A stretch of DNA of 64,000 bases from Serripes groenlandicus (GCA_031761405.1 JASEVX010000011.1:20797996-20861995); one strand, 5' to 3'. Numbered from the stretch's first letter, positions 30,932 through 42,005 are shown. The notes: generated by a model not told the origin, from the sequence alone. Numbers and translations: made by a program.

Positions 30932-31210
30932 TGGCCGGATTGCTCTAGCAATTCCGGTCTATAGATTGGCGATGTCCGTCTGTCTGTCCGTCAACATTAT
31001 GGTTAAAGTTTCAGGTTGAGGCAAAATCTCAGCACTGGAAAGGGTTACAAACTTGAAACTTTGCCTGAAGGTAACCAGTAACAAGTTAGATTGATTTCTA
31101 TGGTTACTTTGACCTTGACCATGGTTTGTCGATTTTCAAGGTCAAATTGCCGACAATCCGACCTTACCGTCTTCAGCGGTTTCTTTTATAGTATTTGGTA
31201 TGACCCGACG
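30932..31210 (+). mobile_element. TTGGCCGGATTGC-ended repeat (inverted partner at 53485)
   Basis: Left end TTGGCCGGATTGCTCTAGCA, then GTCTGTCCGTC, GAGGCAAAATCTCAGCACTG and a right part GTCTTCAGCGGTTTCTTTT. The same sequence lies inverted at about 53485-53750. The right boundary is uncertain. Confidence 0.75.
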
Positions 31211-31375
31211 ACCGGTCACGAGCACTGATCTCCCGCACCAATTGTGAACGATCTATCAACTGCACTAAGGACGCGGTGCGCCGATAGTATAGTAAAACTA
31301 GTCAAATAAGTCTAAAAATACTAAAACTATGTATCAGAGGACTATAAAACCATCTGTAACTGAAAGTATAATTAT

Positions 31376-31488
31376 TGGATACATATGGTGGCATATTACT
31401 GCTGTAAGATAACCAGTTAATGTTTCAGTTAATATTGTACATAACATTAACTGGTTATCTTACGGCAGTAATATGCCACCATAGATAT
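31376..31488. repeat. Long inverted repeat (hairpin), about 45-bp arms
   Basis: ATGGTGGCATATTACTGC..TAACCAGTTAATG pairs with CATTAACTGGTTATC..GCAGTAATATGCCACCAT with a single mismatch and a spacer of about 20 bp. Flanks are unremarkable; possibly a foldback MITE. Confidence 0.85.
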
Positions 31489-31489
31489 A

Positions 31490-31775
31490 GTAGAAAGCAT
31501 TTTGGAAAAAGGGAGAAATTACACATTATGAGCTTTTTTGTCACAATGTTTTCAAAATGTCGTCTGCTGCATATGCGTCAAAATGCGTCTCTTAGGTAGG
31601 ACAGGGTTAAACGTCTTGTTATTTATATTATAAATCGCGAATCTTATCAGAAACGTGTCTCGTATCAAACTTTTGTTTTGTATACCAGACTTTTTCTCCT
31701 TTTGTCACAATGTTTTCAAAAGTCGCCTGCTGCATACGCGTCAAAATGCGTCCCTAGGTTGGACAGGGTTAAACG
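31490..31775 (-). mobile_element. Two tandem TTAA-1 remnants
   Basis: GTCACAATGTTTTCAAAA, then GCTGCATA(T/C)GCGTCAAAATGCG and GTTGGACAGGGTTAAACG occur near 31535-31607 and again near 31697-31771, with shared downstream sequence (TTGTTATT(T/C)ATATTATAAA). The unit of about 163 bp was duplicated after insertion. Confidence 0.65.
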
Positions 31776-32084
31776 TCTTGTTATTCATATTATAAATCGC
31801 GAATCTTATCAGAAACGTGTCTCGTGTCATTCGTTTGTTTTGTATTTCAGGTTTTCACGCAACTGCTTTCATAGCAAGCTTACTATTTAAATTTGATAGA
31901 AAATACCGTGAGAAAAACTGGCCAAATAAGCTCTGATAAACACGTTCTCTTTTTTCTTTCGTCCACCCCTCTCTCAAGCCCACGGGATATTTGGTCTTAA
32001 CATTTGTAGTACTATTGAAATATTAAAACAGACCCATTACTGGCAAAATAAGAAAACAATGACATAAAGGGAATAGAAAAGTAT

Positions 32085-32313
32085 TTAACCCTTTCCCTCA
32101 TATAGACGCTTTCTGACGCCTCTGCAGCAGACGGCTTTTTGAAAACATAGTGACACAAGAAGAAATTGCACAAAACGTGCAATTTCTCCTTTTGCCACAA
32201 TGTTTCCCCTTTTTGTCATAGGTTATCCATTCAATTATGGAGATTTTCTATGTTTTGACAAAATACGTTCAAAGTCGTCTGCTGCAGAATTGTCATATGA
32301 GGGAAAGGGATAA
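32085..32313 (-). mobile_element. TTAA-1 MITE
   Basis: Full length. TTAA at the left, GGGATAAA at the right. Hairpin GAAATTGCACAAAACGTGCA. The start codon and frame in its inverse recur in many copies and are not a gene. Confidence 0.93.
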
Positions 32314-32449
32314 AGCATTGGGTTTATCGATCAAGTAGGATAAATCTTCCTGTCTATACCTATTTAAACTTTGATGAATTGAAAAGTATTTTTATCGCTC
32401 CATTCAGATTTTTTTTAACCGAGCCGTAGAAAGATTGACCTGCGGGATT

Positions 32450-32672
32450 TTGCGACAAACGAAGACATTCTGAAATCCCCTGCAGCAGACGACTTTTGAA
32501 AACATTGTGGCAAAAAGGAGAAAATTGTTCATAACGAACAATTTCTTCTTTTTCCACAATATTTTCATTTTTTTAATCAATTATACATTCATTCATAGAG
32601 ATTTTTCTGGTTTTTCTGCCAACATGTTTTCAAAGTCGTCTGCTGCAGATTTGTTACATATGGGAAAGTGTT
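32450..32672 (-). mobile_element. TTAA-1 MITE, left end lost
   Basis: CCTGCAGCAGACGACTTTTG, hairpin GAAAATTGTTC/GAACAATTTC, AAAGTCGTCTGCTGCAG, then ATATGGGAAAGTGTTA. Confidence 0.8.
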
Positions 32673-32937
32673 ATCGTCATTTAATGAATCAAAGACAGTG
32701 GTTTCGCGATAACTCGAACGTGAGACGTCGAATAATTCGTTCAACTCCGCCAATTTCCTGAAACGGGTCTGTCTTTGGAAAAGAGTGTAAAGGCAGTTCT
32801 GGTTGCTCACGAGAAATGAGGACGGTTTATCTGCAGTTTTGCGTTTATAAAGTTTGAAAACTGGGTTGTTTTTTCTTAATAAACACTTAAATTACGAAGC
32901 TGACAATACATAAGTTAATTAAGTGTAAATCGTTCGA

Positions 32938-33895
32938 TCACTCGAGTACGTCGATAACCCGATCGCGTCCATAACTCGTACATGTAGATAACTGGAGTAC
33001 GTCAATAACTCGAATATGTCGATAAATTGAGTACGTCGATAACTCGAATATGTCGATAACTCGAGTACGTCGATAACTCGAATATGTCGATAACTTAAGT
33101 ACGTCGATAACCCGACTATGTCGATAACTCGAGTACGTCGATAACTCGAGTACGTCGATAACGTGAGTACGTCGATAACTCGAATACTTCGATAACTCGA
33201 GTACGTCGATAACTCGAATATGTCGATAACTCGAATACGTCGATAACTCGAGTACGTCGATAACTCGATTACGTCGATAACTCGAGTACGTCGATAACTC
33301 GAATACGTCGATAACTCGAGTACGTCGATAACTCGAATATGTCGATAACTCGAGTACGTCGATAACTCGAATATGTCGAATACGTCGATAACGCGAGTAC
33401 GTCGATAACTCGAGTACGTCGATAACTCGAATACGTCGATAACTCGAGTATGTCGATAACTCGAGTACGTCGATAACTCGAGTACGTCGATAACTCGAAT
33501 ACGTCGATAACTCGAGTATGTCGATAACTCGAATGCGTCGATAACTCGAATATGTCGATAACTCGAATACGTCGATAACTCGAGTATGTCGATAACTCGA
33601 ATACGTCGATAACTCGAATATGTCGATAACTCGAGTACGTCGATAACTCGAGTATGTCGATAACGCGAGTATGTCGATAACTCGAGTACGTCGATAACTC
33701 GAACATGTCGATAACTCGAATATGTCGATACCTCGAGTATGTCGATAACTCGAGTACGTCGATAACTCGAATACGTCGATAACTCGAGTACGTCGATAAC
33801 TCGAGTATGTCGATAACTCGAGTACGTCGATAACCCGACTATGTCGATAACTCGAGTACGTCGATAACTCGAGTACGTCGATAACGCGAGGTAAC
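32938..33895. repeat. 17-bp minisatellite, about 55 units
   Basis: Unit TCGATAACTCGAGTACG with A/G (CGAATA) and C/T (TATG) variants alternating. One unit group near 33375 lacks part of a repeat. The unit length is not divisible by three and contains no stop on the minus strand, so very long open frames (353 and 145 residues, 17-residue period) arise automatically. No spacers, hence not CRISPR. Confidence 0.95.
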
Positions 33896-33899
33896 ATAT

Positions 33900-34570
33900 G
33901 GGTCCCCTTCAACTGGGAGTTATCGGAAAACCACTGGGTTGATTTTTTAAATAACTTTTTGCAGAATAAACCTTTCCAAATATATGCGGCGTTATCCAAA
34001 AACCAAACGTAAGACCTTTTTTATCTCTGGCTCTGCACGGTTGGCCAATTAGTCATAGAAGGGTTCAAGCAACTACTAAAGCAATATCCATTTGGATCCT
34101 TTCATAAGCATGGATGTGCAGGAATGTCTTTTTCAACACGTGTAATCGTCACGCTAATTTGAGTTATACTGCACCGCTTTTATGTTTTCAGCTGAATCGC
34201 CATTAGTTTTAATGTCTTTGAAAAGTTTTTAAATTGTTTGTGTGTGTTTGTGAAAGATGTCTATACATGAACGAATTGTTATTGAATAAAGTTAAAGCTA
34301 TTTAGAAAAAAATGAGAAATTTGGGGGAAAAGAGTTAAAAACCCGCTATGATCGATTTTGTTATGATGTGTGTGACCAATTTTATTATGAATTGATTAGT
34401 AATTGCATTCCACATAGACGTTACTATGTGTGTAGCGAAGCCGTAATTACGTCAGTTCAGCATTAATGTATTTTGATGTTGATTAATGAATATACAATGA
34501 ATTTGTCGTCGAGGCACGCTTTTGTAGGTAATTATAATTGTTGTGCTGGTGGTCGTCTAGCAAATGAACC
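33900..34570. other. No feature recognised
   Basis: AT-rich unique-looking sequence between the minisatellite and a MITE. No exon signature seen on either strand. Confidence 0.3.
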
Positions 34571-34579
34571 AGTGAGCCT

Positions 34580-34825
34580 GAGCCGTTCCACGAGAAAACC
34601 AACATTGTGGACTCAGCGTAGAGTATAGATCCGGATCAGCCTAAGCATGCTGCGCAGTTTAACCCGGACAGACACTTTTCGCCTCCTGTTGATTTTCTGT
34701 TTCGGGAATCATTACTCTATCTCCCTGAGACGGAAGGTGTCGGCCCGGATTTGTCTACGCAGGCTGATCTTGGTCGATACATTTCGCAGAGTCCGTAATG
34801 TTGTTTTTCTCGTGGAACGGCTCAA
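34580..34825. mobile_element. GAGCC-type MITE
   Basis: Ends GAGCCGTTCCACGAGAAAAC and GTTTTTCTCGTGGAACGGCTC are inverted with few mismatches. Internal ATCCGGATCAGCC and CCTGAGACGGAA blocks are shared with 15065, 38665 and 51191, here in the opposite orientation. Confidence 0.85.
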
Positions 34826-34871
34826 CTATTTATTGCGTCGCCTTTGAAGATTATGCTCCTTATCTACATAT

Positions 34872-35006
34872 TTAACCCTGTAAACTTGCGGACGCATTTT
34901 GACGCATCTACAGCAGACGACTTTTAAAAATAGTGTTGCAAAAGCAGAAATAAATCATAATGAGAAATTCTCTTTTTGCCATAATGTTACTAACATTATT
35001 CAATAA
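34872..35006 (-). mobile_element. TTAA-1 MITE, truncated
   Basis: TTTAACCCTGTAAACTTGCG, then GACGCATCTACAGCAGACGAC and a decayed hairpin; it ends at CAATAAG where the next copy begins. Confidence 0.65.
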
Positions 35007-35007
35007 G

Positions 35008-35237
35008 TTAACCCTTTCCCTCATACGACAATTCTGCAGCAGACGACTTTGAACTTATTTTGTCAAAAAGTGTAAAATCTCTATAATTGAATAGATAACC
35101 TATAACAACAAGTGGAAAACATTGTGGCAAAAGGAGAAATTGCATGTTTTGTGCAATTTCTTCTTTTGTCACTAGGTTTTCAAAAAGCCGTCTGCTGCAG
35201 AGGCGTCAGAAAGCGTCTTTATGAGGGAAAGGGTTAA
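35008..35237 (+). mobile_element. TTAA-1 MITE
   Basis: Full length, TTAA both edges, inserted into or directly against the right side of the truncated copy. Confidence 0.93.
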
Positions 35238-35359
35238 CTTTCATTTGTTGATAACTTCCATAGTTTTTGCCGATGTGTTTTCAAAATTGTTCAAATAAGG
35301 GAAAACTTCAAACAAGCTGATCAGGGTCGCCCAGACATGTTCATTTGGTTAAAGCAGAA

Positions 35360-35500
35360 TTGATTGGTTGATTGATTGATTTGGGCTTAACGCCGTCAGT
35401 TTCAAAAATTGTTCAGCCATATAATGGCGGCCAGTTCACCTACTCATGTGTTTCCTATCTTTCTCAAACCGGTACTCCACACAACATACTTTTCTGCAGA
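35360..35500 (-). mobile_element. SINE-2 fragment
   Basis: Minus-strand tail region: GGGCTTAACGCCGTCAG, AATGGCGGCCAGTTCACC, CCGGTACTCCACACAACA. No tRNA head. Confidence 0.7.
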
Positions 35501-35527
35501 AGACCAGGTTCCAAAACTATATAGATT

Positions 35528-35630
35528 TACACCATGCTCAGAATTTGTGCTCAAGTATCTGATTGGTCTATGCCGAGTATGATTTTGCTTCTGACCAATC
35601 AGATACGCCAGCACAAATTCAGAGCATTGA
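35528..35630. repeat. Inverted repeat around a CCAAT-containing arm
   Basis: ATGCTCAGAATTTGTGCT..GTATCTGATTGGTC pairs with GACCAATCAGATACGCC..AGCACAAATTCAGAGCAT; arms of about 35 bp, spacer about 27 bp. It may be a foldback element. Confidence 0.8.
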
Positions 35631-35840
35631 GTTAATGTTTATTATTTGGAACCTGCTCTCGAGCAAAGAGTTAATTTCTGAACACAGAGAACGTTTCAAA
35701 AGATGTATAGTTTCTGGATCAGTCCTCGGTCGGGTCGTACCGAAGATATCATGTCCACAAAGTATAATCTGACATTTTTGTCTTGCTGACTCTTTGGTTG
35801 GAAATTCGAGAGTTAAATGAATCATTATCTAAGATGTTAT

Positions 35841-36074
35841 TTGACCCTTTCCCACATTCAGACGCTTTCTGGTGCATCTATCGCAGAAGACTTTGGTAAA
35901 CATCGTAACGAAAGGAGAAATCGTCCCATACGAGCAAGTTCTCGTTTTGACAGAAAAATATTTTAATTTTGTTAACAAATAATTATATTTGCATATATAG
36001 TGATTTTTCATCATTTTGCCTTGATATATTCCAAGTCGTTTGCTACAGATTTGTCCTACGTGGGAAACGATTAA
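35841..36074 (-). mobile_element. TTAA-1 MITE, diverged
   Basis: TTGACCCTTTCCCACATTCA at the left; CCTACGTGGGAAACGATTAA at the right. Central hairpin almost gone (GAAATCGTCCCATACGAGCA). Confidence 0.78.
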
Positions 36075-36181
36075 GAGTCAGTCGTCTGCATTGAAGATTT
36101 TGCAAGTATTAAGATACAGAAATTTAAACCTTGTGGGACGTAGAAAAAGAAGGATTATTTTCCCTTTGAACCATTTCTTCT

Positions 36182-36478
36182 CCCCGGTAGCTCAGTTGGT
36201 AGCGACACAGGCTGTCAATCATGGGGTTTTGAGTTCGAACCCAAGCTCGGCCAACATTATTTTCGACGTTTGACAAACAAAAGTCACTGTGACAAGACGT
36301 CATTCGTCTTCCACCAATGGGCTAACAATCTATGTGGAAAAGCAGCCAGTTGCTTCGAAAGATTGTCGTGTGGAGTACTGGTGTAAGAAAGCCGGCAAAC
36401 AAATGAACTGTATGTGATCTGGCCGCCGCAATATGACTGCAAGATTATTGAAACCGGCGTTAAACCCCAATCAATCTA
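36182..36478 (+). mobile_element. SINE-2, full length
   Basis: tRNA-like head CCCCGGTAGCTCAGTTGGTA (A-box) and GAGTTCGAACCCAAG (B-box), body CTTCCACCAATGGGCTAAC, GTGGAGTACTGGTGTAAG, and end GGCGTTAAACCCCAATCAAT. Not a tRNA gene: the head does not close into an acceptor stem. Confidence 0.9.
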
Positions 36479-36479
36479 T

Positions 36480-37028
36480 TTCTTCGCAATGCTTTTAAAA
36501 ATTGTCTGTATCTTGACAGCAGTTAATTTGAATAAAATTTACTTTAATACAAAAAAAAATCAAGGGTGTGGACAAATATTTTATGCAAATTTTTCCCTAT
36601 AATATCCTGGTTCGAATTTCGATAACAGTCTTGTCAAAATCGATTTTGTATTGACGAGCACGAACTCCGAACGCTGTGGGTCACGTGATACATTAAACCC
36701 GCGCGTGCCATGGCATGTTCGTCTGCCCGACAATCGCTTTCGTCTGATAGATTGGAATTTTATCTCCCGCATTATTTACATATCTACGTGAACAAAAGCC
36801 CGAAATGTACACCCTTTATCGCCCAGGTGTCACATTTGAAAGAACCGCAACCGCTTTCTTTCCCTGATATAGACGACTTTCGACACGGTTATGCTAGACG
36901 ACATTTGAAATTATTTATTTTTTTGCTCTTTCGTTAAACGCTATTATTTTCTTCCATGGGGGTTTAACGATGTTTGTTCGATTCTTCGGTGTTTTACGCT
37001 GTTGCCAACAATATTCAGTTTCTTTTCC
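36480..37028. other. No gene recognised; GC-richer patch near 36640-36740
   Basis: Contains a CACGTG at 36683 in a less AT-rich stretch. Short frames exist on both strands (36581-36772 minus, 36710-36937 plus), neither with recognisable similarity or splice sites. The patch CAGACGACTTTC near 36870 is a stray MITE word. Confidence 0.3.
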
Positions 37029-37030
37029 TT

Positions 37031-37216
37031 GTTCCCTCATACGACAATTCTGCAGCAGACGACTTTAACATATGTTGTCAAAACATAGAAAATCTCTATA
37101 TTGAATGGGTACATGATTAAAAGTGAAAACATTGTGGCAAAAGGAGAAATTGCACGTTTCTAAAAGCCGTCTGCTGCAGAGGCGTCAGAAAGCGTCTATA
37201 CGAGGGAAAGGGTTAA
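37031..37216 (+). mobile_element. TTAA-1 MITE, hairpin deleted
   Basis: GTTCCCTCATACGACAATTC at the left, right end ATACGAGGGAAAGGGTTAA. After GAAATTGCACGTTTC it jumps to AAAAGCCGTC: the distal stem arm and following block are lost. Confidence 0.85.
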
Positions 37217-37497
37217 CTGAGGAATTGCTGACAATGTTACTTTAAAATGTCGTCCGTAGTTGATGCGTCAGGGGTGAGTTTTCAAGTGTGTGCAATACTG
37301 GAAAGAAACAACAAAATACAAATAGCTTAAACATTAATTTCAATTCTGTTAACCGTTTAAAAGATATGGGTATTTTAAACGAAAGTTTTTCTGCTTTAAA
37401 AGTAAGAGAGTAAAACAGTATACAGAATTGAAGTACAGTTTTAATACAATGGTACTCATAATTGGAATAAAGAGAAATTCTCATGTTGGGCAGTTTC

Positions 37498-37761
37498 TCT
37501 CTCTCTCTCTCTCTCTCTCCTCGACTCTCTCTCCTCTCTCTCTCTCTCTCCTCTCTCTCGTCTCTCTTCCTCTTCTCTCTCGCTCTCGTCTCCTCTCACT
37601 CTCGGCTCTCTCTGTCTCTCTTTCTCTCTCTCCACTCTCTCCTCTCTCTCGTCTCTCTCTCTCTCTCTCTCTCTCTCTCCCCTCCTCTCTCGTCTCTCTC
37701 TCTCTCGCTCTCTCTCTCCTCTCTCTCCTCTCTCCTCTCTCTCTCTCCCCCTCTCTCGCTC

Positions 37762-37797
<36 letters not shown>

Positions 37798-37876
37798 CTC
37801 CTCTCTCCCTCTCCCCTCTCCCTCTCTCTCTCTTCTCTCTCTCTCTCTCTCTCTCTCATCTCTCCCTCTCCCTCTC

Positions 37877-37948
<72 letters not shown>
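37498..37948. repeat. CT microsatellite, interrupted
   Basis: About 450 bp of (CT)n with scattered G and CC interruptions and a clean (CT)n block at its right end. Open frames in several phases are artefacts. Confidence 0.97.
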
Positions 37949-37950
<2 letters not shown>

Positions 37951-38147
37951 TCAAAGTTCTTTAAAAATTCCTTACTACGGCGGTGAAAACAGTTCTCTGT
38001 ATACCTACAATGTAAAGGAAAAGGGATCAAAACAGATTTGAACGTATGCCAAATTTGGGTTCATTTCATTTCTCGAGTTTTATGGGTTTCTATTCAAATA
38101 CCTATACACGTACGTAGATCGATGACATGTAAGGGTGGGGGGGTATC

Positions 38148-38450
38148 GTCACACCCAAAATCAAAAACGGGTATTGTCAAATATGTGCACGTAATTCAAC
38201 TGTTTGAAACGGGGGGTTTAATGCAGCTTGTAAGAACCTCGTCACGCGAAGCCGACCTTCAGGGGGAGTTTGCGGACCCGCGAAAGTCTTATTTCCGTCA
38301 CACCAAAATCAAAAACGGTATTTGTCAAATATTTGCACGTAACTCAACTGTTTGAAACGGGGGTGTTTTAGTGCAGCTTGTAAGAACCTCGTCACGCGAA
38401 AGCCGACCCTCAGGGGGAGTTTGCGACCCGCCCAAATCTTATTTCATGAT
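38148..38450 (+). repeat. Tandem repeat of about 149 bp, two units
   Basis: AAAATCAAAAACGG..TTGTCAAATA, TGCAGCTTGTAAGAACCTC and CAGGGGGAGTTTGCG each occur twice, about 148 bp apart, with small indels. Confidence 0.88.
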
Positions 38451-38522
38451 AGTTATCTAGTCATTCGAGCAATCATGAATAAGCAATTGCTCTTTTTGCC
38501 ACAATGTTTCGGCTCTTATTCA

Positions 38523-38930
38523 CTAACTAAACTTTCGTTTTAGGAGTTTTCATACTGGATGAAATATACTGATTTCGATCTTCCCCGAAGGTCAGATTTC
38601 CTTTTGCGTTACACACATATTGCCATGCTGATTTCGTATGGTATTTGTTTCTACGTAAACTCTATATGAGCCGTCCCGCGAGAAAACCAACATTATGACA
38701 TCTGCGTAATGTATCGACCTAGATCAGCCTGCGCAGTCCGCGCAGACTGATCAGGACCGACACATTCCGTCTCAGGGGGCTAGATGTATAGAGTAATGAT
38801 TTCTGAAACAGAAACTCCACAGGAGGCGAGAGTGTATATCCGGGTAAGCCTGCGTAGCATGCCTAGGCTGATCCGGTTCGATACTTTACGCAGAGTCCAC
38901 AATGTTGGTTTTCTCGCGGGACGGCTCATA
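38523..38930. mobile_element. Dispersed repeat ending in a GAGCC-type MITE (38665-38930)
   Basis: The MITE has near-perfect inverted ends TATGAGCCGTCCCGCGAGAA and TTCTCGCGGGACGGCTCATA. The 140 bp before it match the 14957-15065 flank, so a longer unit was copied. It includes internal palindrome words GCGCAGTCCGCGCAGACTGA. Confidence 0.85.
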
Positions 38931-39256
38931 TACTCTCTACGTACGTAGACACGGATACCAGACTGGTCCTAATACAACAGATGTTGATTATCGTTTTACG
39001 CCGCTTTCAATAGTAGACCATTTATATCGCGGTGTTAACGCTGGATAAATTACCTGTACTACCGGTCAGCATTCATCTTGACACCGTTGTATCAGCTGTA
39101 ATGCTTTCCTCGTAATCCTGCCCTCCTTAGTAGACTCTACCCATCTCAGTTTATTATATTCATTTATATTTAGGAGAGGAAGGCAATTTCTACCAGTTTT
39201 AACATTTTTTTTTTAATCTACAACATAATCATGATGGAGAAATCAAGATATATATA

Positions 39257-39372
39257 GGATCCGTCATGAGTTTTCTTTGGAGATCAAGATTTCTTAAATG
39301 AGTCTAGAATAATTCTCTTTTTCGAGACGAATTTAAGAAATCTTCTCCAAAGAAAAACGAGTGATGGATTCT
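39257..39372. repeat. Inverted repeat, arms about 40 bp
   Basis: GATCCGTCATGAGTTTTCTT..GAGATCAAGATTTCTTAAA pairs with TTTAAGAAATCTTCTCCAAA..ACGAGTGATGGATTC. Spacer about 25 bp. Likely a foldback element. Confidence 0.8.
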
Positions 39373-39379
39373 TTTTATC

Positions 39380-39825
39380 ACCTAAACAGTGTGTTTTAAT
39401 GAAAAATATTGACAACATCAAAACAAAGACCGAATAACCTATTCTTCATGAGAACTTGTGATTCGCATAAAAAAGTAGTCCTCATCATTTTTGAATAAGA
39501 AGAAAAAAAAAAAATGTTTTAAACAATTAAGACTCGTTATTTATTCAAAATAACGTATTATTGCATTTTTCAATGTGTAAAATTTAACAACTTAACAATA
39601 AACATAATAAAGATAAAGGTCAAAATGACGTCATCAGTAGTCGCGTGTATGACGTGTTTTTGTTATCACACATGTTGGATATCGTTGTTCCGTGATTTGT
39701 TCTCAACTTGAAAATAAGGGTATTTATGTGATAAAAGCAATGCTCCAGAATAATCTAGAAATACTTCAATATGGAGTATTTGTACTAATCGATTGATTGA
39801 TACTTTGATTGGTAATTGAAGGATT
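39380..39825. other. No feature recognised
   Basis: AT-rich; GATTGATTGATTGATTG near 39823-39846 starts a SINE-2 minus tail fragment (to about 39915). Confidence 0.3.
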
Positions 39826-39934
39826 GATTGATTGATTGATTGATTGGTTTCAGTTTAAGACCTTTTCAATAATGTTCAGTCTTATCACAGCAGCCAGTTT
39901 ATCTACCCATCGTTGTTTCGCGGTTTCGACCTAG

Positions 39935-40320
39935 GGTCGACAGTACGATAACGCGATGCGATAGCACGATAACACGATGCGATAGTACGATAACGCGATG
40001 CGAAAACGCGATTCGAAAACGCGATGCGAAACTGCGAGATCACGATGGTGAGGAGGCGATACTAATATCGTACTTTCGCATCGCACTTTCGCGATTTCGC
40101 ATCGTGTTATCGTGGTTTCGACCCAGTCAGTGCAGGGTCGATAGTACGAAAACGCGATGCGAAATCACGATAACGCGATGCGAAACTGCGAGACCTCGGA
40201 TTAATATCGTACTTTCGCATCGCACTTAGTACGAAAACGCGATGCGATAGTACGATAACGCGGTACGAAATCGCGAAAGTATACGATATTAATATCGCCT
40301 ACTCGCATCGTGGTCTCGCC
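39935..40320. repeat. GCGATGCGAAA minisatellite with an inverted section
   Basis: Short units such as GATAACGCGATGCGAAAACG and CGATGCGATAGTACGATAAC alternate with the inverted words TACTTTCGCATCGCACTTTC (40066-40110 and 40207-40225), so the array contains two orientation switches. Confidence 0.9.
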
Positions 40321-40445
40321 CTAATGGAACACCGTAGTTTCCTGGATTTCTAACATCATATTCCACACGACAGTTTGTCCAAGCAATTGGCTGCTTATTG
40401 ACACATAGCGGACTGTAATACCGTTGGCGGAATACTAATAACGCC
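40320..40445 (-). mobile_element. SINE-2 fragment
   Basis: ACGACAGTTTGTCCAAGCAA with TTGGCTGCTTATTGACACAT, the family body in the minus direction. Confidence 0.55.
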
Positions 40446-40522
40446 TGTATCATTGAACATGACAAATGTGTATTGAACAAGAAAGAAAAAAAACAATTAT
40501 GAAAAAGGGAAGGTTATATTTA

Positions 40523-40763
40523 AATAACCCTTTCCCTCATACGACAATTCTGCAGCAGACGACTTTGAACATATTTTGTCAAAACATAGAAAATCTCCAT
40601 AATTGAATGGATAACCTATGACAAAAAGTGGAAAAAATGGAAAACATTGTGGCAAAAGGAGAAATTGCACGTTTTGAGCAATTTCTTCTTTTGTCACTAT
40701 GTTTTCAAAAAAGCCATCTGCTACAGAGGCGTCAGAAAGCGTCTATATGAGGGAAAGGGTTAA
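40523..40763 (+). mobile_element. TTAA-1 MITE
   Basis: Full length with a 10-bp duplication (AAAAAGTGGAAAAAATGG) before the hairpin. The hairpin arms are mismatched (GCACG..GAGC), mixing the two stem versions. Confidence 0.92.
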
Positions 40764-41031
40764 TTAAGACGGACAATTCACTACTATTTCATTATTTCAG
40801 TTCATTTAATTTTCAATTATGAATACCCTTTGAAGGAGGTCAAGCCTAAATGTTTGAGAGACCATAATCCACCAATGCAGTGTAAAATTCAATTTGCTCT
40901 GAACCTATTAAAACCCAATAAAATCAGCCATTACGCTTTCGCTAGTTGAAAAATCTTCTGAACTGAACTCCTTTTATCCACAAATCATACTACTTTGAAC
41001 ACTTTAAAAAAAAAAAAAAAAAAAATGATGA

Positions 41032-41230
41032 TGAATTGATTGATTGAATGGGGTTTAACGCAGTTTTTAACAATTTCTCACGTTATATCACGGGGGCCAG
41101 TTCACCTACTCATGCATTTCCTGGTTTTCTCACACCAGTACTCCACACAACAATCTTCCCAAGCAACTTGCTGCTTTTCCACATACACTTAGATTGGTGG
41201 AAGACGCATGTCGTATTGATGAACGGAGAT
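41032..41230 (-). mobile_element. SINE-2 copy, head missing
   Basis: GATTGATTGAATGGGGTTTAACGC tail-first, ATCACGGGGGCCAGTTCACC, CAGTACTCCACACAACAATC and TCCACATACACTTAG. It ends before the tRNA head. Confidence 0.75.
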
Positions 41231-41339
41231 GAACACATTGAGGTCACATGCAAAATTCCGCGTTTGTTAAAGTATTACCACATTGTTTTCTTTCGAATGT
41301 CAACTGCTGCAGATGCGTCTGTGTGTGGGAAAGGGCACA

Positions 41340-41905
41340 CCTCGTGGACGTTAGAATATGTGGGTTATAATCGTTTGTCGCGATGCCGATTGATATGCAG
41401 AAACAAAATATGTAAAGAAAATTGACATATCAAAAAGACATATTTGCAGTTTTTTTCTTTTACAAATAGGTGATTTAAACTAACTCTTTGAAATGAAACT
41501 ACTACTTTTCCAGCACTAAATTGGCTTTAAAGTTCATTTAATTTAATTTTAGAACGAAGAAAAACGGGGACGAAGCAGTCATTCAGCTTTTCAAAAGGTT
41601 TGCGATGTCGGGTGGTAAATATAAAACCTATTAATAAAGAAAAAAGATAAAAGATCGAATTTGTCTCTATGGGAATGACAAGGCTTATTGCTCCCGTCCG
41701 AATAGACATCAAACGAAAGTAAATTGGTCGCTGAAATCAAAGTGAATCGGTGCACGGGAAAATCTCGATTTGATGAATGTATGTATTTTAGCGAAGGTTG
41801 CTTTTTTTTTGGTTTTATACCATTTTCAACGTCCTTTTTGGTCGATAATTTCTTTCTAGTTTGACTCGGTATCACTCATGTGTTTATGATTGATCTACAA
41901 GAAAG
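41340..41905. other. No gene recognised
   Basis: A minus-strand frame at 41591-41875 with a basic start was examined for a HES first exon; it begins at GTG, lacks the bHLH signature and is not called. MITE words occur at 41290-41335 and 41920-41950. Confidence 0.3.
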
Positions 41906-42005
41906 TAATTAACCCTTTTTCCCGAATACAGAAATCTGCAGCAGACGATGTGGAAAACATCTACTCTAACACATGGACATTCTCTACAAAATGAAAGAAT
42001 AATGA

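Noticed and set aside
32938..33895. CRISPR-like array
   Set aside because: Units are contiguous with no unique spacers, and the genome is eukaryotic.
32938..33999. 353-residue minus-strand open frame
   Set aside because: It is a reading of the 17-bp minisatellite, which lacks stops in all minus frames; no start context, splice site or domain.
41591..41875. Basic minus-strand frame considered as a HES first exon
   Set aside because: It opens with GTG, contains no RRRARIN-like basic region and has an upstream stop in the ATG frame.
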